Positions 1-10,480 of a stretch of 64,000 nucleotides of DNA are shown here, piece after piece. Below the pieces are notes generated by a model. It had not been told where the DNA came from and did no database searches. It was given only the letters and a program-made list of their open reading frames with translations. The stretch's first letter is position 1; the number at the start of each line of letters is the position of its first letter. This stretch comes from Cryptomeria japonica (taxonomy: Eukaryota; Streptophyta; Pinopsida; Cupressales; Cupressaceae): NCBI RefSeq assembly GCF_030272615.1, contig NC_081412.1, positions 343,163,870-343,227,869 of the forward strand, written 5' to 3'. The position numbers and the translations under genes are program-made.

Positions 1-419
1 CTTGTCCAGGGGGGCCACTTGGGGAGAGTTCCATCTTTGTCACATTACTTCTTTATTAGGTAATTTTATTAGAAAGTTGATTTCTATCACTTAAATCTTT
101 TAGTTGTCTATCCTGCAGCTACAAAAATTCCATTCTATGTCTGTTCCTGCAGCCAAATTAAAACAAAATATTATGTTACCAGCTAGTTAGTTCATTTTTT
201 GTATGAAGATATAGGTTTTGACCATGGTAGACTAGATTGATGTCGGTAAAGTAACATTAGAATGTGATGCTTTCCATTCATATTTTATTAAGCCTCTTCA
301 AGTTAAATTAGCAGTCCTCATGAGTTTCTTGGTGCACATATAGTACAAAACCTATTTCAAGTTAAATGTTCCTGGGCTGAAAAAGTAAATGATTTTTTTT
401 CAATGAGTTAGTAACTATG
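1..419. other. Unassigned left edge, probably 3' end of gypsy element E
   Basis: No reading frame or repeat boundary is recognisable. By position it should be the end of integrase and the 3' untranslated part of the minus-strand gypsy element E, whose integrase can be read from about 1260 down to 420. The second LTR of E would lie to the left of the window. Confidence 0.3.
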
Positions 420-1260
420 AGATACAGAGAATTGAACCATTAAGTCAAGATCATGTGTCTAAATTACTAGGGCATTATTAGGAACCAACACCTATTGCTC
501 CATATCCAACAACATCTCTGAACCAAGAAGCACTCTATCCTCTACACAATCCCAACACAAAGGCATATGATACGGTCGCATGTACAAAGCCTCAAAAGAA
601 GATATGCCAATTGAACTATGATAGCCATTATTGTAGGAAAACTACACCAAATAAAGGTAATCCTCTTATCGAGACTACTAATCCATAACAAACATCTACA
701 ACATATCCTCTAAAACCTGATTAACTCTCTTAGTTTGCCCATCTGTCTCGGGATGATGTGTTGTACTAAAGTTCAACTGGGTTCCAAAATCATGCTAAAG
801 GGAGGTCCACAATACTGAAGTGAACACTGGATCACAATCTAATATCATATTTCCAATTGGGAACTAGGTTTGACTACAACAAACTTGCGGGATGTTGATG
901 CTCTGCCTTTAGTCATTGACACTCCAAACATCGGGACACAAAATATGCTATATCTATCCTCATATCAGCCCAACGATACAATTGACAATGATCTGCATGC
1001 ATCTTCTTGACACCTGGATGTGTCGAGTAAGGTGCATGATGTGCCTCTGTCAATATCAAAACTCAAAGTCCATTAGAAGGTGGAACACAAATACATCCCA
1101 AATGATGAAGGAGACCATCTAACTCCAACACATATCCAACAAATATCCCCTCAAGAACTTTCCCTGAAGCAATCTTCGCTCTAACCTCCTTGTACCAAGC
1201 ATCCAAAGGAAGTGCACTATAAATCCAACTCCTCAAATATACGCTGAGAGTCAGCACTGA
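420..1260 (-). pseudogene. Ty3-gypsy integrase, decayed (element E)
   Basis: Read on the minus strand this gives, in order: a DALSRR end of RNase H near 1280, an HHCC zinc-finger region ending CLECQ, the core-domain signature [10 protein letters not shown] near 740-760, and the region that usually reads ALYGR..PLCWD (here EALYMRPYHMPLCWD) near 540-590. These are hallmarks of Ty3-gypsy integrase, which inserts the cDNA into the genome. Several stops and frameshifts interrupt it, so it is non-functional. It is the downstream part of the element whose gag, protease and reverse transcriptase lie at 36794-39309; the two halves were separated by the insertion of element A. Identification as gypsy is secure; the lineage is not determined. 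Confidence 0.85.
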
Positions 1261-1921
1261 AATCTCATGCCTCCTATGACAATGCATCAATCACTACATT
1301 CTACTTACCTTGAATACACTTCACTTAAAAATCGTACTCGCAGAGAAACTCCATCCAATGATGTTGGCTAGCATTCAGGTTCGGCTGCATGAAAATTAAC
1401 TGCAAACTACACTCTTCAGCTTGAACCGATGTCCAAGAAGAAAATACCTCAATTTACCAGAGCATGCACAATTGTTGCTAACTCTAAATCATGAGTAGGA
1501 TAGTTCAACTCATGATCTTTGAGTTTGTGTGATTCATAAGATATCACACGACCATCCTCCATAAGAACTGCTCCTAACCCTCCAAAGAAGTATCTGTGCA
1601 CAACACAAAATCTCCTAAGGGGTCCGTTATTGCTAAAATAGGTGCACTAGTCAAACGCTCCTTAAGGATCTAAAAAAATACCTCACACTAATTTGTCCAA
1701 ACAAAATTCTTCCCTTTCCTCTAAAGAGAAGTGATAGGATGAGCAATTTTGAGAACCCCTAAACAAACCGCTGATAATATCCTGCAAGGCCCATAAAACT
1801 GTGAACCTTGCCCACATTAGTGGGTGCTAGCCAATTCACAATAGCCTGAATCTTAGAGGGATCTACTTTGATACCCTCACCTAAAGTGACATAGCCAAGG
1901 TACTTAACCTCTGTTTGAAGG
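1261..1921 (-). pseudogene. Ty3-gypsy reverse transcriptase thumb and RNase H, decayed (element E)
   Basis: On the minus strand from 1921 leftward: KYLGYVTLGEGI (near 1910-1870), the usual connection between reverse transcriptase and RNase H in gypsy pol, then the RNase H core with a [16 protein letters not shown]-like segment (about 1600-1550), VISYES, and the ANRWLEF-like segment NASQHHWMEF near 1370. The first catalytic Asp region is recognisable but the frame is broken in places. The reading stops abruptly at 1921, where element A begins, and resumes at 36794, where the upstream AKCEFFL motif of the same protein ends. The two halves match as a single gene split by one insertion. Confidence 0.85.
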
Positions 1922-2982
1922 TGTAGACACTTAAATTTGGCTAATCAATTTAGTCAGATTTATTTCCTTTATCTATTTAATTAATTAAATATCTTAATTA
2001 ATTAAGCACATCCCTTGAATTAATTAATCTAGTTAGTTAACTCTCCCTTTCCAATCCCTTGAATTAATTAATCTAATTAATTAATTCTCCCCTTCCAATC
2101 CCTTGAATTAATTAATCAAATTAATTAATTCTCCTTTTCATCCCTTTTATTTGAATTAAGAAAATTCAAATATTCTCTTTTGATCACATGTATCCTAACT
2201 TTTAACCCCCTTCTACCCTAGCTTCCAATCTAACCCATGGGTTCTAACCAACCCTATCCTCCCAAATTATCCCTATCTTCCCAGACTAACCTTATCCTAA
2301 CCTCCCCTCACATGTGTGTGCACACACATAATTCCCTATTTTTCTTAATATTAGGAAATTGTATCCTATTTTGAGTGGCTTCCTCCCAAAATGGACATGT
2401 GTCCTTAAGGACACATGTCAAGTCCCTTTTTGACACTTGGCCCTCTAAGGGACACTTGTCCTACCTTGTTGAGTTTTGAGGACAAGTGTGGAATCCTATT
2501 CCATATGGCACCCATAGGATTGTCACTTGTCCTCCTTAAGGACAAGTGTTGCATTTTCCCAATCCCCTCCTTTCCTTCCAACTCCTATTTAATCCCCCCT
2601 CTTTTTAAAGCAAATCATCCACTTTGTTTACATCATACCATTCTAATGCAGAATCATATCCTCCATTAGTACATCCATATCATCATAATCTCCAATTTTA
2701 TCCCTGCATCTTATCATCCAATCCTCATATCATGAATCCAATCAACATAATCACATGATTGAGCTACATCGAGCAATTGTTGCATCAAAGAGAACACAAC
2801 CAACCATGGGATCATCAAATCAAGGAAGTAAAATGAAGTTTGCATTTTATTGTTTTATGTTTTATGCTTCTTTTTCTTTTCTTTCTAACATCCCAATCTT
2901 GAAGTATTTGAGTTAATGGCTTGCTTGGTTGATTTCCTTGTTGTTTCAAACATTTATGTTTGGCACGCATATTTACCTAACA
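1922..2982 (+). repeat. 5' LTR of element A
   Basis: Starts TGTAGACACTTAAATTT and ends ATTTACCTAACA. The first 200 bp contain several AATTAATTAA blocks. It aligns along its length with the three pieces 21992-22329, 29107-29399 and 36379-36793, which defines it as an LTR of about 1.06 kb. I see no primer-binding site of the common initiator-Met type immediately after it. Confidence 0.85.
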
Positions 2983-4821
2983 CATTTTATTGCATGCTCG
3001 GTGAGACCCAATCCACGGGTTGATTTAATCCTATTTGCAAGTTACTATTTTTAGTAGGTTTCTATATCTGGCAGGTTTCTTTTTTAGCAGGTCTCTTTTT
3101 TAGAAGGTTTCCATTTTTAGTAGGTTGCCATTTTTAGCAGGTTTCTTTTTTAGTAGGTTTTCATTTTTAGCAAGTCATTTTTAGTATGTTTCTAAATCTG
3201 GTAGGTTTCCTTTTTAGCAGGTTTATGTTTTTAGCAGGTTGCCATTTTTAGAAGGTTCCCATTTTTAGCAAATTTCTAAATCTGCAGGTTTCTATTTTTA
3301 GCAAGTTTCTAAATCTATCAGGTTTCTTTTTTTAGCAAGTTGCCATTTTTAGTAGTTTTCTATTTTTAGCAAGTTTTCATTTTTAGCAGGTTGCCATTTT
3401 TAGTTAGTTTCTAAATCTAACAGGTTTCTATTTTTAGCAAGTTTCTAAATCTAGCAAGTTTCCATTTCTAGCAAGTTTCCATTTTTAACAAGTTTCTATT
3501 TTTAGCAAGTTCCTTTTTAAAAAAATAAAAAATAATTAAAAAAATTATTGTAATTTTTATTTCTGCTACTAATGGTCTATCTGTAGCACGTGGCAAGGAT
3601 CACAAAGACGTTTTGATTAGACAAAGACTTACTTTGAGACTTACTTTGAAACTACTAACATATTTGGTGCAGGATGTTGTCGAAGACTATATTTTCAAAC
3701 TAATTGTCTAGTTAGACAATATTTTCAATTGGGGTTTTAAATGAACCAAGTGTGTTTTGTGTTGGCATGCTTGTGCGCACGTAGGGTGGACCAACTATTA
3801 CACCAAGTATCCTCTCCCCTCACCTCCATGGACCTTGGGTGAAGAGAAAAGTGATTAACGACACCCGTTTTTCTTTTTATCAGTGAATCACCTCTTGGGG
3901 CCTCATCACCTCAAGGGAGTGTTTCAAAACAAGGGCATGTTGGGGATATCATCTCTCCTAGCATGACCTCGAGCAGTGTTTTTTGAGCTCCTATACAAAT
4001 GCCCGGTCAAACGGCTTGAGTGTTGAGTGAATTTTCTATATGTGGAGGCCTTCTCTACACTAATAAGCTCAATTAGAGGCTTAAGTGGCTTGCTTTGCGA
4101 ATTCATTGTTGGACTAGATCCATCAGAAAACTACTAAAAATCATTGTTATAGTGGCCCCAATCCTTCTACTTATTGGCTCAGGCATTGTGATACGTGCAT
4201 GCTAAAGATATTCCTCATGTACCCCTCAATTTGAGATAGAAAATTTCTCAAGATCTTAGGATCTTTAGAAATTTGAAGCTTGACATACATGAGAAGTGTG
4301 TGCCAAGGGTGGAGTCAATGCTGCCAAGCTTCTATCTATCTCATTGAATGTGGTATTCTGGGCTAGGGGATTCAACAAGTATCATCTTTGATTATCCTAG
4401 GAATTGCATATCTACTTTTCATTATCATGCTTGCGTTTTTTTCGTGTTTAGTGTCAAAATAATCTTTGTCAAAATATCAACTCAAAACATCAAACAATCT
4501 CATGTCACTAACTCCTAGCTTGGTCTCATCCTTCAACACTTGTCCTTTTGATCTATAAATTTTGTGTCAGTTGTCCCATTACGTTGTCAAAATCTACCTA
4601 GGTCAAGTGTCAAATCAGTTCATCTTGGTCTCATTTCAAATCTGACACTGTCACTATCGTCTACTAAGGTTTTTGACTTACATAATCAAACTTTTATCAT
4701 CTCAATTATAAGTCATAACTTTGGTCCCTCATTATAATCGAACATCACTAATCAAATCTTGATTCTCATTTCTATCTTGCATCATCATTATCTTCCATCA
4801 TCATCCCTTGTCTCCTAGTTT
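2983..4821 (+). other. 5' leader of element A
   Basis: Internal non-coding region between the 5' LTR and the Pro/Ser-rich frame. The first part contains a long array of short tandem repeats (about 3040-3517), followed by an A-rich stretch. From about 3590 to 4820 I see no gene, RNA or clear repeat. Confidence 0.6.
3040..3517 (+). repeat. Tandem array of an about 17-bp unit
   Basis: Degenerate copies of a unit close to AGCAGGTTTCTATTTTT run head to tail, with variants such as AGTAGGTTTCCA and CTAAATCTGGCAGGTTTC. About 28 units fit in the stretch. The units vary by a few bases and sometimes in length, so the array is old or expanded by slippage. It lies just inside the 5' LTR of element A. Confidence 0.85.
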
Positions 4822-4977
4822 GTGTCATCATTGCCTTCTTCCCAAGTCATCAATCCAAACATCAAACCTCATCCTCTTTCCAATTTCCTCAAATTCAGTC
4901 CTTGTCCCATTCTGAGCTTTAGTCTATTGTTCATTCTCATCTTTGATCTCTATCCAACTCATCAACTAATAGTCATG

Positions 4978-5956
4978 TTGCAAGTTTATTATGATGAGTT
5001 TGGTCGTCCTTTATTTTCTTCCACTTACATCCCTAATCCAAATCCACCATCTCCTTATCCCCAATTTCATTACACAATCCCTAATCATAGTCCTCCATCT
5101 TATCTAAATTATCCATCTGGTTCTAATCCTCCATCTTATCTAAATTCTCCATCCAATTCTAATCCTCCATCTTATCTAAATTCTCCATCCATTTTTAATC
5201 CTCCATCTTATATAAATCTTCCATCTAATTCTAATCTTCCATCCCATCTCAATCCTCCATCTAATCCTAATCTACCATTATTTGTCACACACGCTATGAC
5301 TGGGGGCATGAATTATACAATGCCATTATCATATGTGTCCCCACCCATCCAATCAGTGCCACAAGTTGTCAATGCTCCACAACATAGCATCACAACCTGC
5401 TATTTCGCAATTGCAAGTTAGTTATCTACAGGCACCACCTTCATCTATTATTGTGATGAATATTCATGAATTGGCAAGTGGCACCAAATACACTCCCTGA
5501 TCGTATCTCAACTTACCATCCACTTCATCGTACCTTAGTCTGCCTTCATCCATTTCATCCTATTGCAATCCTCCACCATCCTACCTTAGTCCACCTTCAT
5601 CCACACCATTTTATCTCAATCCACCAACTTCACTTCCAACCCCTGCACCTATCATTCCTCTCCAACTTCCTACAAACATTAAAAGCCTTTCATCCATTAA
5701 GATCTTCCACCCACAACCCCCATCACCTACTGCTACCATCATTCACACTCAAGTTGAAGAACCTCTCACCCTTCCATCCAGTCCATCCACCCAAGTCATT
5801 GAACCTTCCATCCTCTTTGAAAAGTCTACTCATCACTCCTTGTTGCACCATCCACACCTATCCCATCATTCCAAGATCTTTTTCCAGAGTGTGTTGAAAT
5901 AATTATTGGTCCAAATCAAGATCCTACCAGTCTATCTACTCCATCTCAAGAGCCCT
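4978..5956 (+). pseudogene. Pro/Ser/Asn-rich ORF of element A, first part, cut by CACTA
   Basis: A reading frame beginning near the Met of MLQVYYDEFGRPLF (4978) runs through an array of PPSYLNSPS-type repeats (about 5090-5260). It shifts frame near 5410 and continues as Pro/Ser-rich sequence to 5956. There the CACTA transposon interrupts it within a repeat reading SPSQEP. The frame resumes at 17305 with more QD/EP and SPS repeats and ends in a KGKGLGLHEKGN segment resembling the G-patch-like motif of some plant retroelement polyproteins. The function is unknown. Low-complexity composition makes homology inference weak; a gag-like role is a guess. Confidence 0.55.
5954..5956 (+). repeat. 3-bp target-site duplication CCT (left)
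   Basis: CCT directly precedes CACTA at 5957 and is repeated at 17305-17307 directly after the right terminus. A 3-bp duplication is the rule for CACTA transposons. Confidence 0.9.
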
Positions 5957-5987
5957 CACTAATACATTTAGCCTAAAATTCTGACGG
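5957..5987 (+). repeat. Left terminal inverted repeat of the CACTA element
   Basis: CACTAATACATTTAG then a run ending in CTGACGG. It pairs with the right terminus (17274-17304), whose reverse complement starts CACTAGTACATTCAG and ends in CGACGG. Confidence 0.88.
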
Positions 5988-6165
5988 AGAAGGTATATTG
6001 TGATCAAACTTGATTTTTTTTGAAAAAATGCTCAATTTCGTCAGAATTTTGACGATAATGCAACATTTGGTTTCGACAGAGAAGGAATTGGAAATGACAT
6101 TAGGGTTTTTTTAGAAAAAGTTCCCGCATTCATCAAAATTCCGATGACCGCGTGCATTACTTAAA
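5980..6165 (+). repeat. Left subterminal repeats of the CACTA element
   Basis: Copies of a short motif around TCTGACGG, TCGTCAGAATTTTGACGA, TTCGACAG and AAATTCCGATGA occur within about 180 bp of the terminus. They match the motif repeated at the right end (16945-17285). Such repeats bind the element-encoded TNPA-type protein in En/Spm. Confidence 0.75.
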
Positions 6166-6224
6166 AAAAAAAAAAAAAGACCAAGTCATTTCATAAATCC
6201 CGCCTCCTTACAAAATCCTGCCTC

Positions 6225-6434
6225 TCATTCGTCCCACCTTTGTAGCGAACCTGTGGGTTTAATCGTGGCGGGGAAGATCATTGGTGTGACAAACACGGCC
6301 GTAGGGGGGAACGGGGGAGCGAAGTGCCACGGGCACAAAGTGCCAAGGGCTGGCACATAACCAGCGAGGACGACCACAAGGGAGCCCAAAATGGGTTGTG
6401 TAAATGGCGACGCCCGGGCCTCCATCAATAGCAA
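6225..6434. promoter_or_regulatory. GC-rich island near the left CACTA terminus
   Basis: This stretch is visibly GC- and CpG-rich (GGGGGGAACGGGGGAGCG, GGCGACGCCCGGGCC) in otherwise AT-rich DNA, and lies about 270 bp inside the terminus. In En/Spm a GC-rich first-exon region (the downstream control region) sits at the same relative place and is the target of methylation control. A 69-codon minus-strand frame spans it but resembles no family I know. Calling it regulatory rests on position and composition only. Confidence 0.4.
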
Positions 6435-8257
6435 TAAGAGCTACAGATGGAGGAAGAAGTCATCTTGTCCTTCAATTTGTACATTTAGGTTCAAGGTGTG
6501 TAGGTTGCTTTTCTTGATTTCTTAAATGGAACCAATTATGAATATGGGAAATTGCTTCTTCATCTTTCGTTTCTTCAAAATTAAGAATGATGGTAGGATG
6601 GCTAGAAGAACACCCTTCTTCAAATCTTCCACAAAATTGTTCTTCAAAATCTTCTTCTTCACTTCTATATCCCATTTGCACAATTAAGATATTGGCCTTC
6701 TATATGAATCTCATGAAGGAGTTTTGGCTTCCTAGTTAACTTATTTATTAACTAGTCTTCATTACTTTACTAATTTGAAAGAAATTAGGAAAGGTCTAGT
6801 ACCTTGTAGAGTCACTATAAAAGTTTTAAAAGAAGATTGTGATTTACCTTCCTCTAAATGTGTTACTAGTGTAGGGAGATCCTCTCTCCTCTACTTCCTT
6901 GATCTTCTTGAGACCTATTCATTCTTATAGTATGTAGTTCAGTTAATTCATATATCATACTAAAAACCCCATCTTCGTTATTTTCATCATTGATCTTTGA
7001 GAACAGATTCAAAAAAGTCATATTGTTTATAGAGATATATGTCTTCTTCTACTACACCCCTCCATGATATTGCATTAGTCACGTAGACTAATTTAACAAT
7101 TGTGTTCTTACAAGAGCAATTTGAAGTGATGTGGCAAAGCTTGTTGCAAATATAGTAGATTATAGTTTTGGATCGAGGCTTGGGATACTTGCACTTGCAA
7201 AGGTAAGTGTGCTCGAAGCATGAAAATGATGATGATTAAAGGATCACTTACAAAAAAATGAGTTTGTATTTTTTGTGAGAGTAATGCTTGTGAGTAAAGG
7301 GCTAGCAACCAAAGGGGCCAGTTTAAGGAAAGTAAGGATCACGAGACTTGTTTTATTGCTTAGTAAAATTTTGAATATATTTGTTCTGATTGATGAAATG
7401 AATTATTTCAATTTGAGCCATATCAATGAGATGAATCAAAGAACAAGTAGCAATAATTGTTGGTGTAATAGGGATATTACCTAGCTACTTCCACTATTAG
7501 GTCATTTTTATGCCTTATCATTTAAGTTTACTTAAGGTATACATAGGATACTTATCACTTTATGTCTCATATCATAAGATTAAGATACTTTCATAATCTT
7601 ATGATATCCTACATGTCTCATCTTGACCTATATAATCAAGGGGTTCTATTTATAATCTCATTCATTCATATTGTAAACTTGCATTCATTGATAGGAATAT
7701 AGTTTATTCGTGTCATATTGATCTTCTCATTTTTTTGTGCTTTACATTAGACCTCTAGATCTTGGGTGGCTATCTCCATAGTCAAATCTTAAAATATTTA
7801 CCTTTCTAGATTCTATAAAAGAAATGGTTTTATCAAGAATATCATATGGAATAGCTTCTAAATATTTGCATTTGATAACAATATTGTTAGAGCATTTTCC
7901 TTTATAGGAAAATAATCTAAACTAGACTTTTTTTTTCAAGCTAAGACAAAACAAAGTAAGGTAGTACAATAATCACTTTCTCTAAATTGAGATTTTTTGG
8001 CAAATGTTTCCAAAAAAATCTCTAAATTAGTCACATAAACATACTTTCTCACTATCTTCTCCTCCATATATCCCCTAGGATCAAATAAGGGTATAATTCT
8101 GAATGCTCTCAAGCTATACATAGTAATATCTTTGTCACATTGTTTTAAGTTTCATATCTCATGGTAGTGGTTACTCTTGTCATATGATTGCTATTGTGTA
8201 GATGGGTCCTTGAGCCCTGGTTTAATCCCATTTTTTTTTATCTATATCAAAGATATT
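6435..8257. other. CACTA interior, unassigned
   Basis: AT-rich sequence with only short frames. A minus-strand frame at 6472-6681 is acidic (starts MQMGYRSEEEDFEEQF) and may be a remnant exon, but I cannot assign it. Around 7530-7640 there is a short inverted repeat (ATAAGATTAAGATACTTTCATAATCTTAT) followed by TATATAATC, which could be part of an old LTR. No transposase motif is visible. Confidence 0.4.
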
Positions 8258-8607
8258 CTTGGCATCCTCACTCAATGGCAATCAAGCTCTCCCTACCCAG
8301 ATTAACCTATCTCTAAATTTGGAAAATGGCTACAGAAGTTTGAGTATGAGTACTCTTCAATTATTTGTCATGCTTGTAAGGAGAAAAATAAGGATGCAAC
8401 TTTCCCTATTTCCCAGGAGATTCAAAATATTGATTCTAATCAAGGGAGTTCCCCTTTGGATTGTTCAAGGATATATAATGCTTTGGGTTCTAATGATGGA
8501 TGTGCCAATGATATTATGTCCCTTCATTGTCTCAAGAAAATAGGATTTGGAGAGAAGGGTCCTTCCTTTGTGCTCAATCAAAGAGCTTTGGATCAATTTT
8601 TTAAACC
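8258..8607 (+). pseudogene. Unidentified coding-like fragment with a Cys pair
   Basis: One frame (about 8275-8605) reads through roughly 110 codons with one stop and includes KFEYEYSSIICHACKEKN. This faintly resembles the zinc-knuckle segment after the DUF4283-type region of plant LINE ORF1 proteins. The resemblance is limited to a few residues, so it could equally be a captured host exon. It lies within the CACTA element. Confidence 0.25.
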
Positions 8608-8657
8608 ACCCTGATTTTAGGATGGTTCATTTTTGCTTTAGTTATTCTGTCTCTTGT

Positions 8658-8763
8658 TGTTTTGTTGTTTTGGAGCTGTTTTATTTTGTTGTTTTGTTGT
8701 TTTGGAGCTGTTTTGTTTTGTTGTTTTGTTGTTTTGGAGCTGTTTTGTTTTGTTGTTTTGTTG
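8658..8763 (+). repeat. 32-bp tandem repeat, about 3.3 copies
   Basis: Three copies of a 32-bp T/G-rich unit containing TTGTTGTTTTGGAGCTG start at 8658, 8690 and 8722, followed by a partial copy. The copies differ at only one or two positions, so the expansion is recent relative to its surroundings. Confidence 0.9.
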
Positions 8764-10387
8764 GGATTAATGCTTCATCTTTCTCTTTGCACAAGGGATC
8801 AAGGCCCTTTCAAAATCCCTTCTTATCTAATTAAAAACACTCAATGATGATGGATCATTATAGTCCCCCCTCTATGCTTGGATTTAAAAATAGAATGAAC
8901 TCTAACTAGTTTAATTCTAATAGAATATGACATTAGGGTACCTAGGTAGCATAAGAGGTTGTTCACTAAATTCTTCCACCTTAATGATAGTTAATGTTAA
9001 GGATTGAATGAAACAAACTCTTGTTCATGGATCACCTTCTTAGCCTCCTATGGAAGTCATTCTTTGTGTGGTCTACCATGACCATAATCAGGGTCTTAAT
9101 AAATGTATTAGATACTCTCTATTATCAATAAGAGAGTTATCATAATATAGTCGTGGCGAGTGGTTACAAATAAGATAAGTGGGTCCATAGTTCCCACTTG
9201 GTTTGTACTTAGAAACATTATCATTTCTTAGTTGTATGGAAACTACAAATTCTTGCATCTAGGAAACAATGCACACTAGCTATTATATGATTCCACTAAT
9301 GAGAAAAGCCTAGTCAATCTTATAGTTTGTGGAATTAGTCATGTCCCTCATATAGAATATCTATATATGGAGTATTCTTGCCTATAGATTACCTATTATT
9401 TTGCTTAATAATGTGATTATTTCACATACATCATAAAAGTGCCCTTCTAATATGTTTGTGCATCAATCTTGAAACCATATTTTTATTAACCAACCAATGA
9501 TAAGAATTATCTTAAACATGCCTCTATATTTGAATCCCACTAGCTTTGATAATCAACCATAATAACCTTAACAATGCATCGACGACAACAATGCCTAATA
9601 AATCATCAATTGTCTTAGGTGAATCTAGCCAAAGCCAGCCCATCAAATCCACTAATCTCCCTTGCATCCCAATCATAAAATTTTATGGTTGTTGGAACAA
9701 GCTTGGGAGATTGAAGAGATATAAGGAACATTTCAACTTCCAAAATACCGAAGGAACAAAAATAATTAGCTAACACATCTTCTTTTGGGATTTTTTGTAT
9801 TTAGTTCTTCCTTTACAAATCAACATACCCTATTTTGGTTTCCCAAATATTTACTAAATAACTTTGAAGATAAATTGGGAAGAGAATCCATCATATAGAT
9901 ATTTCTTTTCAACAGCCTTAGAGGACATTGTTTTGTCTATCATTTATTATAATAGCTAATACCCAATTTTTTAATAAGATAACAAGCAAAACCTACTCTT
10001 CACAAACTATGTTTTCCTTAATAATCCAAGAATGAAAAAAGGAACCCACATAAAAATTACTTACTCCCTACCATGAAGGCAAAAGAACATCCAATTTAAA
10101 GATAGATGTACCAAAAGGAAAGAAATATCACCTCAAAATCTATCTTGAACTTATACATTGAATCTATACACATGAGAATCCCCTTAATAACTCTCTCACA
10201 ACTTTCAATGCTAGAAGAATGAGTGTTTTCACAAGACTTTCATACTATGATATTTATATCAAGATTCACTTGCATAGTTTTAGAGTCAAGCTGATCCATT
10301 CTCATGAGTAGTTTACATGAACCCCTCATAAGAATGGATCACTTAGTACTCATTTCATCAAAGTGATGCTCATAGTAGTGAAGCATT
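8764..10387. other. CACTA interior, nothing recognised
   Basis: AT-rich with scattered stops in all frames. I find no gene, RNA or repeat that I can support. Confidence 0.4.
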
Positions 10388-10480
10388 AGGGATTCCTAGG
10401 AGGTCACCCATACTAATACTACTCTAAATCAAGCATGTTTAACCATGTAGATTGTCCCAAGATCAAACCCATTCAACTTG
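10388..10480 (-). pseudogene. 5S rRNA-derived sequence, Cassandra-like
   Basis: On the minus strand the stretch reads through a diverged copy of the 3' two thirds of plant 5S rRNA. Aligned blocks include GGTTAAACATGCTTG for the usual GTTAAGCGTGCTTG, GAGTAGTATTAGTATGGG, and GTGACCTCCTAGG. The internal promoter C-box region is thus partly preserved. The 5' third is too diverged to read. Cassandra TRIM retrotransposons carry such 5S sequences in their LTRs, and a TTATAAGGCACACCAC segment just upstream on the same strand fits an LTR context. I could not find paired LTRs, so it may be a lone remnant. Confidence 0.7.

Noticed and set aside
4822-5956. A host proline-rich cell-wall protein gene
   Set aside because: It lies between the LTRs of element A, lacks a plausible signal peptide at the repeat-bearing frame, and the same composition continues past the CACTA insertion.
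7456-7740. Possible LTR fragment starting TGTAATAGGG with TATATAATC
   Set aside because: No partner LTR, target duplication or primer site was found, so it is not listed as an element.
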